DNA of 64,000 bases from Candidatus Methylospira mobilis (GTDB lineage: Bacteria > Pseudomonadota > Gammaproteobacteria > Methylococcales > Methylococcaceae): positions 3,969,389-4,033,388 of the forward strand of contig NZ_CP044205.1 in NCBI RefSeq assembly GCF_009498235.1, given 5' to 3'. The position numbers were made by a program, and so were the translations under genes. Of the stretch, positions 25,061 through 33,865 are shown one piece after another. Every line of letters starts with the position of its first letter. The first letter of the stretch is position 1. The notes beneath the pieces were generated by a model. The model was not told the origin of the DNA, made no database searches, and saw only the letters and a program-made list of their open reading frames with translations.

Positions 25061-25194
25061 GGAAACGCTGATTAAGTCCTTCGACCGGCTCAGGACGAAC
25101 GGCAGCTTATTGTTTTCATTCATGGGCGTAGCGCCGCGAATACGGCTGGAGTGCTTGTCGAACCATGAACGAAAACGCTTTATTCAGCGTTTCC
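25061..25194. repeat. MITE-like element with inverted ends
   Basis: GGAAACGCTGATTAA (25061-25075) and TTATTCAGCGTTTCC (25180-25194) form terminal inverted repeats with one mismatch, enclosing CCTTCGACCGGCTCAGGACG. The inner words resemble the CTTCGACAGGC/GGAC motif at 50003-50032. It is non-coding and lies between two convergent genes. Confidence 0.6.
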
Positions 25195-25239
25195 CCAGGG
25201 AGCCTTACCGCACTCATCCTAACCCTAAAACGGGTCTCC

Positions 25240-25863
25240 TTATCCTTCAAAAATGCCGCTGTTATTCCAATTGACGGCAGCGCTCATTTCCGCCTCTTCA
25301 ACATCAGGCAGGTTTTCATAAACCTGTTCTACCGTCGTATTTTGCGTCAATGCGGCAATCACTATCGGCAGCGGATCGGCCCATATTCCGGAAATATCCC
25401 TTTCCATAACGGGCAAAACCGGGAAAGCCAGTTTTTCAACGGGCGGGATAAACTCGGCAGCCACCCCCGGTTTATTGCCGCGCGCATCGCTCCGATACCA
25501 GCCGTATTGCTCAAGGTACACTGCGTTCAGGCCATGCAGGCAATAAGGCGGTCCCTCCGCGGCTACCGCCAGCCGCTGGTAGCACAGCCCCGCAGGAATA
25601 CCATTGGCTCTCAACAGAGCGGCCAGCAAATGGCTTTTTGCATAGCAATAGCCTGTGCCATGCAGCAAAACCTCCGAAGCCTTACAGGTAACCGGATTCA
25701 TCCGGTAGTCCCAACTGTGCTTGATGCAATCGCGGACAAATTCAAAACAGCGTCTGGCTACCGCCTCATCGCCCGACACGCCATCGGCCAATTCTGCCGC
25801 CTTCGCCATCAGCAACGGATGGCGCCAGTCGATGTACTCGCTGTCCGCCAGGTAAGCCCTCAT
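25240..25863 (-). CDS. Transglutaminase-like protein
   Basis: A 207-residue cysteine-protease-fold protein. The catalytic Cys lies in GTGYCYAKSHLLAALLRANG and the His region in YCLHGLNAVYL, followed by YGWYRSDARGNK, the typical Cys-His-Asp order of bacterial transglutaminase-like domains. No signal peptide or membrane segment is seen. The start codon overlaps the stop of the aminotransferase gene (ATGA), so the two are co-translated; a shared pathway, perhaps in amide or peptide metabolism, is inferred. Actual substrate unknown. Confidence 0.82.
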   Translation of the reverse strand: MRAYLADSEYIDWRHPLLMAKAAELADGVSGDEAVARRCFEFVRDCIKHSWDYRMNPVTCKASEVLLHGTGYCYAKSHLLAALLRANGIPAGLCYQRLAVAAEGPPYCLHGLNAVYLEQYGWYRSDARGNKPGVAAEFIPPVEKLAFPVLPVMERDISGIWADPLPIVIAALTQNTTVEQVYENLPDVEEAEMSAAVNWNNSGIFEG

Positions 25864-27041
25864 TGCAGTTCCTTCAATATCTGCCGCAGCAAGCCCAGTC
25901 CTTCGTCCACCTCCGCCGAAACGCTATTCAGCGCGGGCATAAAGCGTAGACAATGTGGCCGGGGGGCGTTCAGCAGCAATCCCTTTTCTCTGGCTGCGGT
26001 GACTATTTCCGGTCCGGCGTTACTGCCAAGCTCCAGTGCGAGCAAAGCGCCTTTCCTGCGCACTTCGCCCAGATCAAATTCCTTCGATATCGCGGACAGT
26101 CCTTCGGCCAGTTGCGTACCAACTTTACGGCTTGCTTCCAGGAATCCATCGGATAACAAAGTTCGCATCACCGCCACGCCGGCAGAAACGGCCAGCGGAT
26201 TCCCGCCAAACGTTCCGCCCTGGTCTCCGTAATCGAAGCAGGAGCATGACCGCCTGGCCAGCAACGCCGAGATTGGCACGCCGCCGCCCAATCCCTTACC
26301 CAGCGTCATGATGTCCGGTTCGACGCCGTATTGTTCATGGGCGAACAGCGTACCGGTACGACCGCACCCCGTTTGTACTTCATCGACAATCAGCAACAGC
26401 TCGTTGTCGTCGCAAAGCTGCCTCAATGCTTTAAGGAATTCTGCATTGACCGGTATGACGCCCGCCTCGCCCTGTATAGGTTCCAGCATGACGGCCACAG
26501 TCTGCGAATTGACGAGCGCTGTGACCGAGTTGATGTCATTCAGCGTTGCTTTCGGAAAACCGTTGACCTGCGGAGCAAAGATTGTGTCCCATCCGACTTT
26601 TCCGCTCGCCGACATGGTCGCCAGCGTGCGCCCGTGAAAACTGTTGGCGAAGGTGATGATCTCGAAAGCACCGCTTTTGTATTTCTGCCCCCACTTTCTT
26701 GCCAGCTTGATTGCGCCCTCATTGGCTTCTGCGCCGGAGCTGCCAAAAAACACCTGATCGAAGCAGCTGTTCGAAATCAAAAGCCCGGCGAGTTCAAGCG
26801 CAGGCGCGTTGTAAAAAGCCGGCCCAACGTTAAGCAACCGTGAAGCCTGGGTACTCAGCGCCTGCACAATCACCTCGGGAGCATGACCCAGACAGTTCAC
26901 CGCCCATCCCTGCACCCAGTCCAGATAGCGGCGATTGTTTTGATCAAACAAATAGGCCCCTTCTCCTCGTATGAACACGATGTCCGGGCGTGGCGTAGTC
27001 GCCATCAAACAATCCTTGGTATGCGCAAGTTCTGTACTCAT
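25860..27041 (-). CDS. Class III aminotransferase, acetylornithine aminotransferase-like (ArgD)
   Basis: A 393-residue PLP enzyme. Family signatures: FFGSSGAEANEGAIKLARKW, FANSFHGRTLATMSASG, EPIQGEAGVIP, LLIVDEVQTGCGRTG and the PLP-lysine in DIMTLGKGLGGGVPISA. It would transfer an amino group from N-acetylornithine or a similar omega-amine to 2-oxoglutarate. The length and order fit ArgD, but the operon with a transglutaminase-like gene, and no other arg genes, leaves other omega-amino acid substrates open. A structured leader with terminator (27065-27098) precedes it. Confidence 0.85.
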   Translation of the reverse strand: MSTELAHTKDCLMATTPRPDIVFIRGEGAYLFDQNNRRYLDWVQGWAVNCLGHAPEVIVQALSTQASRLLNVGPAFYNAPALELAGLLISNSCFDQVFFGSSGAEANEGAIKLARKWGQKYKSGAFEIITFANSFHGRTLATMSASGKVGWDTIFAPQVNGFPKATLNDINSVTALVNSQTVAVMLEPIQGEAGVIPVNAEFLKALRQLCDDNELLLIVDEVQTGCGRTGTLFAHEQYGVEPDIMTLGKGLGGGVPISALLARRSCSCFDYGDQGGTFGGNPLAVSAGVAVMRTLLSDGFLEASRKVGTQLAEGLSAISKEFDLGEVRRKGALLALELGSNAGPEIVTAAREKGLLLNAPRPHCLRFMPALNSVSAEVDEGLGLLRQILKELQ

Positions 27042-27064
27042 CGGCTCTCTCTATTTTTTCAGCG

Positions 27065-27098
27065 AAAAAAAAAGGCCACGGGGGTTAGCCGTGGCCTT
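27065..27098 (-). terminator. Strong intrinsic terminator / attenuator ahead of the aminotransferase gene
   Basis: On the minus strand a perfect 10-bp stem AAGGCCACGG / CCGTGGCCTT with a 7-nt loop is followed by nine Ts. It ends only 24 bp before the aminotransferase start at 27041, so transcripts from upstream would stop before the gene unless termination is relieved. Confidence 0.8.
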
Positions 27099-27116
27099 GT
27101 TGGGAAACTTTCTAAA

Positions 27117-27230
27117 TCAGTCCGGCGGATTCGCCAGTCTTCCGATTGAAATATCGCAAACGCAGCACGGCATGCCCGAGTCGTGTCGGGCATCGGCGCT
27201 ACGTCGCATATTTCTGGAAAAAGTATTCAT
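27117..27230 (-). CDS. Possible leader peptide (37 aa, Cys-rich) in a structured leader
   Basis: An open frame MNTFSRNMRRSADARHD, then SGMPCCVCDISIGRL, then ANPPD ends 19 bp before the terminator hairpin. The RNA also forms an 8-bp stem ATGCCCGA / TCGGGCAT within the frame. A TTGACA at 27261-27266 with CATCAT 17 bp on could be the promoter, placing the transcript start at the ATG itself; no ribosome binding site is seen. It may be a leader peptide for attenuation or a non-coding leader or sRNA. Identity not recognised. Confidence 0.33.
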   Translation of the reverse strand: MNTFSRNMRRSADARHDSGMPCCVCDISIGRLANPPD

Positions 27231-27495
27231 GTGCTGGATGATGATTGCGATGGCCTGTTTTGTCAAGCGGTCGTGGAGCGGGCGAGGAGGGCCGGCGTTC
27301 GCTTCGCGATTTGCACGGTAACGTCAACGGCGACATCGCGCCTGCCATTTTGTCTTAACATGCGATAGTTAAACAGTGGGTACTTCATTGATGGCGTCCA
27401 CTATTGACAACCCAGATCACCCATGCCTATGCTCGATCCCACTTACAAAGTCGTCCATACAAATTCAGGGCGACCATACAAAACACGGATTTTCC

Positions 27496-28008
27496 ATGCG
27501 TAATTTACTGACTGTCCTGACGATGCTGCTAGTCTCCTGTACAGGTATTCCGCAAGGTATAACACCAGTCCAGGACTTCGAACTGAATCGCTATCTGGGA
27601 ACCTGGTATGAGATTGCTCGTCTGGATCATAGTTTCGAACGCGGCTTGACCGATATTCGCGCCGGATATAGTTTACGCGATGATGGTGGCGTTAAAGTGC
27701 TTAATAGTGGTTACAATCCGACGAAAAAAAGCAGGGATACAGCAGAAGGCAAAGCCTACTTTGTCGGCAAAAGCGATCTTGGCCGTTTACAGGTTTCATT
27801 TTTCGGTCCATTTTATGGTGCCTACAACATCATCGCACTGGATAAACAAGACTATCGCTGGGCAATGATTTGTGGTCCTAACCGAGATTATCTATGGATA
27901 TTGTCGCGTACACCTATCCTGGATGAATCAATCTTACAAACCTTGATCAGTGAGGCCAAAGCGCTGGGGTTCAGCACTGAGCAATTGATTTTGGACAGCC
28001 ATTCCTGA
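27496..28008 (+). CDS. blc: Lipocalin (Blc-like outer-membrane lipoprotein)
   Basis: About 170 residues from the ATG at 27496. A short signal with a lipobox (TMLLVSC; Cys15) is followed by the lipocalin signature YLGTWYEIARLDHSFERGL and the barrel strands GKAYFVGKSDLGRLQVSFF and RWAMICGPNRDYLWILSR. Blc-type proteins bind lysophospholipids at the outer membrane. A longer frame upstream exists (27376) but lacks a signal-like start. It is a single gene, convergent with the M20 peptidase gene to its right. Confidence 0.88.
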   Translation: MRNLLTVLTMLLVSCTGIPQGITPVQDFELNRYLGTWYEIARLDHSFERGLTDIRAGYSLRDDGGVKVLNSGYNPTKKSRDTAEGKAYFVGKSDLGRLQVSFFGPFYGAYNIIALDKQDYRWAMICGPNRDYLWILSRTPILDESILQTLISEAKALGFSTEQLILDSHS

Positions 28009-28126
28009 TACTTAATGTCGAACAAGCACTCTCGGAACAATCTCCGGAAGCCAAGAGCATAGGGCTTGCTTTTGCCATCATTATGTAAGAGAGCTTTGAA
28101 AAAGCTTCCGGCGGCGCTACACCTAT

Positions 28127-29281
28127 TCACCAGTCGGTTGAGTTATGCTCATCCACCGCCAAACAGAGCGCCGCATAGATGTTTGCTGCCGCACATACTT
28201 CGGAAAACGCAACTTGTTCGTCGGGCGTATGCGCAGCTTCCAGCGCGCCGGGGCCGAGTATGATCGGTTTGGCGCCGGCAGCGAAAAACAGATTGCCGTC
28301 CGAATGCGAGCGAAAACCGTCCAGACGCAGCTGCAGCCCCAGCGATTCATAAATAGCCGGCAAACTGCGCGCCAAATCGTTTTCGACGCCAAGACTGTAT
28401 CCCGGCGCTGCAAAATCGAATTCGACCTGCAAGTCCAGGCCGGGAATGGCGCTATCGGCTGTAGACGCAATGCGCATCATTGCTTCCTGAAGCTGGGCGG
28501 GGTCTTTTTCCGGCTGCAGATGCAAGTCTATCCAGGTCTCGCAACGATCGGGCACCACAAACCCGGCGCGCGACGAACTCATCTCCCTGATAGAGTAGAC
28601 GATCTCCGATTTTTCGTTTTCCAATAGCGGATTGTTCCAGATGTGCAGCAAGACGCGCAGCATCGATTCGACCGCATTGTGTCCGAATTCGGGCAGTGAG
28701 GAATGGCTGCGGCGTCCGGTCGTCACCAGATGCGCTTCGAGATAGCCGAAATGCGCAAAACAAGCCGTCAAACCGGTCGGTTCGCCGATCACGGCCCATG
28801 ACGGCGGACCGTAGGCCTCCAGAAACGCAACGCTGCCGTCGCCGTTCTCTTCTTCTCCCACGACCAGCAACAACCCTATCGACGGACGCTCCGCCGGCGG
28901 CAGCGCCTCGGCTATGGCCAACCAGGCTTCGAGCATGGCGGCACAGCCGCCTTTCATGTCGGCGCTGCCGAGACCGTGCACGATATCGCCATCCTCTCTC
29001 GGCTCGTACCGATCCAGATCCCAGGCGCGGACGGTATCGACATGTCCGATCAGGTAGAGACGCGGGGTATCGCTACCCATGGTCGCATGCAGGTTATAGC
29101 GGTCTTCTTCGACCGGCTGACGTTCCACGCTGAACCCGGCCTCGATCAGGCGCGCCTCCAGATACAGTTGAATATCTTCTTCCTTCCCTGACGGCGAATA
29201 GATGGCCAGCATTTCGAGGAACGTCTTTCTCAGCCGCTCGGCGTCTATGGCCTGCCGAACTTTTTCGAAGCGCTGGTTCAT
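28127..29281 (-). CDS. M20-family metallopeptidase / deacylase (ArgE/DapE-like)
   Basis: A 384-residue two-zinc hydrolase. Metal-binding and catalytic parts: LIGHVDTVRAW (His, Asp), GLGSADMKGGCAAML (Asp), VVGEEENGDGS (catalytic Glu-Glu) and a C-terminal HTPDEQV His. The dimerisation domain sits between (VTTGRRSHSSLPEFGHNAVE). Such enzymes remove acyl or carboxy groups from amino acids (ArgE, DapE, carboxypeptidase G2). The exact substrate cannot be read from this. The ATG overlaps the stop of the GNAT gene by 4 bp, so a deacylase and an acetyltransferase are coupled, which suggests a shared N-acyl compound. Confidence 0.87.
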   Translation of the reverse strand: MNQRFEKVRQAIDAERLRKTFLEMLAIYSPSGKEEDIQLYLEARLIEAGFSVERQPVEEDRYNLHATMGSDTPRLYLIGHVDTVRAWDLDRYEPREDGDIVHGLGSADMKGGCAAMLEAWLAIAEALPPAERPSIGLLLVVGEEENGDGSVAFLEAYGPPSWAVIGEPTGLTACFAHFGYLEAHLVTTGRRSHSSLPEFGHNAVESMLRVLLHIWNNPLLENEKSEIVYSIREMSSSRAGFVVPDRCETWIDLHLQPEKDPAQLQEAMMRIASTADSAIPGLDLQVEFDFAAPGYSLGVENDLARSLPAIYESLGLQLRLDGFRSHSDGNLFFAAGAKPIILGPGALEAAHTPDEQVAFSEVCAAANIYAALCLAVDEHNSTDW

Positions 29282-29832
29282 GTTTTTTTCCTTGCAGTCG
29301 TTTTCTTTTTTCTGCGCGTAAGATTCAGCGTCATATACACATGCTCGCGGATATTGCCGAATCCCTGCTTATGAAAAAAGCGGATGGCGGCCTTGTTGTC
29401 AGCCGAGGTATCGATCATGATGATGCGCACGCCCTGCTCACGCATGCGGCGCTTGATTTCCTTGAACAGTTCGCTGCCTACTCCGCTTTGCTGTATATCT
29501 CTGCGCACGCCCATCCACACCAGGTATCCGTATTTCCACGATGAATGATGCTTCTCCACCGTGGTTCCCATCGCAAAGCCAAGCGTTGTTCCGCCGGCTT
29601 CCGCCACCAGACACAGTTCGGTATCGGAATTGTACAGCGTCGTCACCTCGTATTCGTCCCAGGTGCGGTACAGACTTTGGGAATAGTCGGCAGTGAAAAT
29701 CTGTTCGCCGATATGAAAAACCATGGGGAAATCGTCTATCGTCATTTCCCGAATGCGGATGGTTTTCTCATCCTTTTTGATTTCCGGCGGGTTAAGATCG
29801 GGACTTTTTGCTTTAATGATATCTTCTTGCAT
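29278..29832 (-). CDS. GNAT family N-acetyltransferase (RimI-like)
   Basis: A 184-residue protein with a charged N-terminal extension (residues 1-25) and a GNAT domain: IRIREMTIDDFPMVFHIGEQ, LVWMGVRRDIQQSGVGSELF (the acetyl-CoA loop) and IMIDTSADNKAAIRFFHKQGF. The C-terminal tail is rich in Lys/Arg (RRKKKTTARKKT). It is first in an operon with the M20 hydrolase (ATGA overlap). The substrate is unknown; an N-acetylated amino compound handled by both enzymes is an inference. Confidence 0.87.
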   Translation of the reverse strand: MQEDIIKAKSPDLNPPEIKKDEKTIRIREMTIDDFPMVFHIGEQIFTADYSQSLYRTWDEYEVTTLYNSDTELCLVAEAGGTTLGFAMGTTVEKHHSSWKYGYLVWMGVRRDIQQSGVGSELFKEIKRRMREQGVRIIMIDTSADNKAAIRFFHKQGFGNIREHVYMTLNLTRRKKKTTARKKT

Positions 29833-30003
29833 ATGCCTAGATAATAGGTCGGTGCGATAGCCTGCGTAAGTTTACCACTATAGCTCCTTATGCGTTCGCG
29901 GCCAGGAATTGCAAGAGGCGGGTTCGCACCCACAAAAAACGGAATTGAAAGTAAACCATCCCGTGTTATGCTTCGGCTACACACCCGCCGAAAGGAGCCG
30001 CCC

Positions 30004-31431
30004 ATGTCTCTGCGCCTGACCGCAGCCGCAACCAGCTTGATTCTTGCTTTGCCTGCCGCAGCCGAATCGACCAGCACGCTACAGGATCAGCAAAGCGTCG
30101 CGGTCACCATTTATAACGAAAACCTCGCACTGGTGAAGGATCAGCGCAAAATCGGCATCGCCGGCGGACACGGTACGCTGGCGTTCCGCGATGTCAGCGC
30201 GCAAATCCGGCCGGAAACCGCGCTGCTGAGAAGTCTCTCCAGTCCCGGCAAGCTCGCCGTAATCGAACAGAATTTCGACTTCGACCTGTTGACGCCGCAA
30301 AAACTGCTCGACAAGTATGTCGGCAAGACCGTTACCGTCGTCCGCACCAACCCTTCCACCGGTGCGGATAGCAGCGAATCCGCACAGGTACTGGCAACCA
30401 ACAACGGCGTGGTGATGAAAATCGGCGACCGCATTGAAACCGGCATGCCGGGGCGTATAACCTACCCCGATGTTCCAGCCAACCTGCGCGAGCGGCCCAC
30501 GCTGGTAATGACGCTCAACAATAGCGGCGCGGCGCAGCAGGAAGTGGAGCTGTCCTATCTCACCGGAGGTCTGGGATGGAAAGCCGATTACGTTGCCGAA
30601 CTTAACGCCGGCGATGACAAGCTGGATATTTCCGCCTGGGTTACGCTGACCAACACCAGCGGCGCCGCCTACCAAAACGCGCGCCTGCAACTAGTGGCCG
30701 GCGATGTAAACCGCGTGCAAGACGAAATCGCCCCGCCGCACGTCATGGCCAAGATGGCAATGGCGGCTCTCGCCCCCGCTCAGCGCATGGCCGAAGAATC
30801 GCTGCTCGAATATCATCTTTACACGCTGGACCGTCCGACCACCATTGCCGAAAATCAAACCAAGCAGGTCGCGCTGCTGTCGGCAACCGGCATCCCCGCG
30901 CGCAAGGAATTGCTGTTGCGCGGTTTGGATTACTACTATCAGAGCAGCTACGGCGACCTCGGCCAAAAACTCAAGGCCGGCGTCTTTATCGAGTTCGACA
31001 ATAAGGAAAGCGCGCAGCTCGGCATGCCGCTGCCCAAGGGCATTATCCGCGTTTACAAGAAAGACGCTGCCGGCAGCGCCCAGTTCGTCGGCGAAGACCG
31101 CATCGACCACACGCCCAAAAATGAAAAAGTCCGACTCAAACTGGGCGAATCATTCGACGTCACCGCCGACAAAAAACAGACCGACTTCAAAAAACTTCCC
31201 GACCCGGCGAAGGGCAGCGCTTTATACGAAAGCGCTTACGAGATCGTGCTGAAAAACGCCAGGAAGGAAGCCGTCGTCATCACAGTGCAGGAACCCATCC
31301 CCGCCGACTGGAAAATACTCAAGGAATCCCAGCCGCATACCAAAGCCGCAAGCAATACCGCCGTGTGGAAAGTCAATATTCCGGCTGAAGGCCAAACGAC
31401 ACTGGCTTATTCCGTACAGGTGAAATACTGA
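30004..31431 (+). CDS. DUF4139 domain protein, exported
   Basis: About 475 residues from the ATG at 30004, which follows AAAGGAG; an upstream frame lacks a site. The signal peptide SLRLTAAATSLILALPAAAES is typical. The mature part contains the DUF4139 domain (SYLTGGLGWKADYVAELNAG, then the C-terminal IVLKNARKEAVVITVQEP, immunoglobulin-like). Function is unknown; related proteins carry a mucoidy-inhibitor or outer-surface annotation. It is a single gene; the 361-bp stretch after its stop has no support for another. Confidence 0.82.
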   Translation: MSLRLTAAATSLILALPAAAESTSTLQDQQSVAVTIYNENLALVKDQRKIGIAGGHGTLAFRDVSAQIRPETALLRSLSSPGKLAVIEQNFDFDLLTPQKLLDKYVGKTVTVVRTNPSTGADSSESAQVLATNNGVVMKIGDRIETGMPGRITYPDVPANLRERPTLVMTLNNSGAAQQEVELSYLTGGLGWKADYVAELNAGDDKLDISAWVTLTNTSGAAYQNARLQLVAGDVNRVQDEIAPPHVMAKMAMAALAPAQRMAEESLLEYHLYTLDRPTTIAENQTKQVALLSATGIPARKELLLRGLDYYYQSSYGDLGQKLKAGVFIEFDNKESAQLGMPLPKGIIRVYKKDAAGSAQFVGEDRIDHTPKNEKVRLKLGESFDVTADKKQTDFKKLPDPAKGSALYESAYEIVLKNARKEAVVITVQEPIPADWKILKESQPHTKAASNTAVWKVNIPAEGQTTLAYSVQVKY

Positions 31432-31792
31432 GCTGGTTTCGCAACCGCGTTATTATGCGATCAATTATAGATACAGGCAGACAGCACACCTGCACAGAAC
31501 CAAACACGACAGAGGTTTTGCGGCGAAACGACTTTTCGATCGAGGTTGTCGTCAGCGACACCGAGCGTTCGGCCCGATCATCGTTGTTTTCCGGTGCCAG
31601 GACCTCGTCGGATTTCAGCGACTTGACGAGCGAAGCCGAATAGCCCGGAACAAGTCGTACGGAAGCGCGCAAATTCACATTTTCTGCGCGAAAGCGGTTG
31701 CGTTCATTCTCAATACGCGGCATGTTAGTCGACATTCAGCTCAGACTGATTTAATAACTCGATAACAGCGCCATCACCTTAAGGAACCCTCA
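31432..31792. other. Intergenic, nothing recognised
   Basis: Between the DUF4139 and AI-2E transporter genes. A minus-strand frame (31373-31735) is open but overlaps the end of the DUF4139 gene and has no recognised domain, so it is not called. Confidence 0.5.
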
Positions 31793-32917
31793 ATGCCGAT
31801 CCCTCGTATTTCCTCGTTGCCCGACAAAGCGCTGGAAAAAATCATCTCACGCAAATTGCTGGATTTGTTCATTCGAGTCGGTTTGATCGGCTTTCTGGTG
31901 GTTTACTGCTACCAGATTTTCAGGCCATTTATCGGTTTAATGCTGTGGGCGTTGATTCTGGCGGTGGCGTTGTATCCACTGCATGCATTGATAGCTCGCA
32001 AAATGGGCGGCAGACAAAACCTTGCCGCAACAACTTTGGTTCTGGTCATATTGCTGGGCGTGCTGGTTCCCGCCACGCTATTGGCTATTTCATTCGCCGA
32101 TTCTACGAACGCGCTGGTGAAGGAAGTGCAAAATGGAACGATCAGGATACCCGCGCCTGTCGCTTCGGTCGCGCAATGGCCGATGATCGGCGAACAGGTA
32201 TATGCATTCTGGTCTACGGCATATACGGATATCGGTAGCGTAATCGCCAAACTCGAGCCCAAAATCGGCGCGGTCACCAAACAAATTCTGGCTTATGCGG
32301 CAAGCGCCGGAGTCGCGGTTTTAATGTTTCTGGTTTCATTGATACTGGCAGGCGTGCTGATGGCGCATGCATCGTCCAGCCATGCAGCGGCCATAGCGAT
32401 CGCCAAACGGATGACCGGACCGGAAAAAGGCGGCGAGTTCGTCGAGCTATCGACCGCGACTATTCGCGCGGTAGCTCAGGGCGTGATTGGCATCGCCTGT
32501 ATCCAGGCTCTGCTACTGGGAGCGGGTTTTATGGTCGCCGGTGTTCCCGCCGCCGGTATCCTGGCATTACTGGTGCTGCTGATAAGTATCGTGCAAATTC
32601 CTGCGATGTTGATTACGGCTCCCGTCATCGTTTATGTGTTTTATACTCAGGAATCCACCACGGTAGCGGTCATTTTTACAGTGTATAGCTTGATCGCGGG
32701 ATCGGTTGACAACGTACTTAAACCCTTGATGCTGGGACGCGGCGTCAACGCGCCAATGCCCGTTATTTTATTAGGCGCGCTGGGTGGCATGGCGGGTGGT
32801 GGAATTATCGGCCTGTTTTTGGGAGCGGTGATGCTGACGCTGGGCTATCAACTGTTTATGGCTTGGGTGCATGGCGATAACGAACAGGAAAACATGAAGA
32901 CCATTACCGAAGACTGA
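31793..32917 (+). CDS. AI-2E family transporter
   Basis: A 374-residue membrane protein (PF01594). Eight hydrophobic segments include the N-terminal pair (LIGFLVVYCYQIF; GLMLWALILAVALYPL) and the family's C-terminal part with VFYTQESTTVAVIFTVYSLI and LKPLMLGRGVNAPMPVILLG. Members export diverse compounds; despite the name few have been shown to move AI-2. AAGGAA lies just upstream of the ATG. A single gene ahead of an IS4 remnant. Confidence 0.9.
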   Translation: MPIPRISSLPDKALEKIISRKLLDLFIRVGLIGFLVVYCYQIFRPFIGLMLWALILAVALYPLHALIARKMGGRQNLAATTLVLVILLGVLVPATLLAISFADSTNALVKEVQNGTIRIPAPVASVAQWPMIGEQVYAFWSTAYTDIGSVIAKLEPKIGAVTKQILAYAASAGVAVLMFLVSLILAGVLMAHASSSHAAAIAIAKRMTGPEKGGEFVELSTATIRAVAQGVIGIACIQALLLGAGFMVAGVPAAGILALLVLLISIVQIPAMLITAPVIVYVFYTQESTTVAVIFTVYSLIAGSVDNVLKPLMLGRGVNAPMPVILLGALGGMAGGGIIGLFLGAVMLTLGYQLFMAWVHGDNEQENMKTITED

Positions 32918-32982
32918 GAGCGTAGCCGAAGTTTCGCGAAGCAAGGAAGGATCGCAAACAACCGACACACGGCACAGATGTC

Positions 32983-33466
32983 GGTTACGAATTGCAAAGT
33001 ACGCTACTGGCGAGTGATCCGAGCGGCGCGCCGCTGGCGGCCCCGGTTCAGAATGGGGTCACCGGTGAAAGGGTATGGCGAACGCGAGTGCCGGATTGAC
33101 AGGGCGACGGTCAGACGCATCCGGACGAACTGACGGAACGGATCACATGGTTGGAAAACCAGGGATTCAGTCGGCCATTGGTGCATCTAATTGACCGGGA
33201 AGCGGATTCGGCTGGCCATTGGCGGCAATGGAACACAGCCGGGCAAAGATGGCGGGTACGGATCAGGGGCGAATAAAAAGTTCACTTTGAAAATCGGGCC
33301 CATAGCGTTGCGGAGGCAGCCCGGCAGCTGGTGTTCGAGCAGGTGCGTGGAGTGGATTGCAAAGGTCGGACGGGGGAACAATGGCTGGCCAGTGCCGAAG
33401 GGGTTGTCACCCGTCCCGCCCGCCCCAAAGGAAAAGACGCCCAAGGCCAACGGGTAACGGGTAACG
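32983..33466 (+). pseudogene. IS4-type transposase, left half, interrupted by the transposon
   Basis: In one frame the sequence reads LLASDPSGAPLAAPVQNG, HPDELTERITWLENQ, VHLIDREADSAGHWRQWN and EGVVTRPARPKGKDAQGQRV, typical of a DDE transposase of the IS4 group (LIDREADS). TGA and TAA codons interrupt it (near 33100 and 33276), so it was dead before or after the transposon landed. The right half resumes in frame at 37341. GGGTAAC occurs three times in tandem at the junction. Confidence 0.75.
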
Positions 33467-33472
33467 GGTAAC

Positions 33473-33710
33473 TGTAACGACCCGCAATCGAAAACACATG
33501 AACCCGCAATCAGCGCATCGGCAAACCCAGATTAAGTGAGAATGAAAATAGCGCTCGACCCACATTATTTGAGAATGAGCCCGCAATCAACCGCACCGAC
33601 CTGCAATCAACCGCGACCAACCCACATTATTTGAGAATGACCGCTGCACCCAAAAACGGCAGGCGGCGCTCAAATTCCTCCCTGACGCCAGTCAAGAAAA
33701 CGAGGGTTTT
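33473..33710. repeat. Left terminal inverted repeat of the transposon (238 bp)
   Basis: Contains CCCACATTATTTGAGAATGA twice and the variant CCCAGATTAAGTGAGAATGA, plus four copies of CC[CT]GCAATC. These spaced repeats are likely transposase binding sites. It matches 37102-37339 in inverted orientation. Confidence 0.9.
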
Positions 33711-33761
33711 CCTTACTGTTTCCGGCAACCATACAGATCATCGTAAAACAGCCCAAAACCA

Positions 33762-33823
33762 GTAAATAAATTCGGTAAGGAATACAACTTTAATTTATAC
33801 TTCCTTCACACGAGTTTATTTAC
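33762..33823. promoter_or_regulatory. Candidate resolution (res) site upstream of the resolvase
   Basis: GTAAATAAA (33762-33770) and TTTATTTAC (33815-33823) form an inverted pair in the AT-rich stretch between the left repeat and the resolvase gene, where res sites of this type of transposon lie. Only the pairing is visible; function is inferred. Confidence 0.4.
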
Positions 33824-33865
33824 AACTCAGCCATGCCGCCCCGCCCTTTTTTCCATCACCGACGC

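Noticed and set aside
25061-25194. Rho-independent terminator
   Set aside because: The ends are 134 bp apart with a large core and no T-run; a MITE-like element fits better.
27376-27495. N-terminal extension of the lipocalin
   Set aside because: The lipobox signal peptide begins at 27496; an added 40 residues would block export.
31373-31735. Minus-strand gene of about 120 residues
   Set aside because: It overlaps the end of the DUF4139 gene, lacks a binding site and shows no recognisable domain.
33833-33865. Resolvase start at 33833
   Set aside because: Residues PPRPFFHHRR are not resolvase-like; starts at 33866 or 33878 fit the family better.
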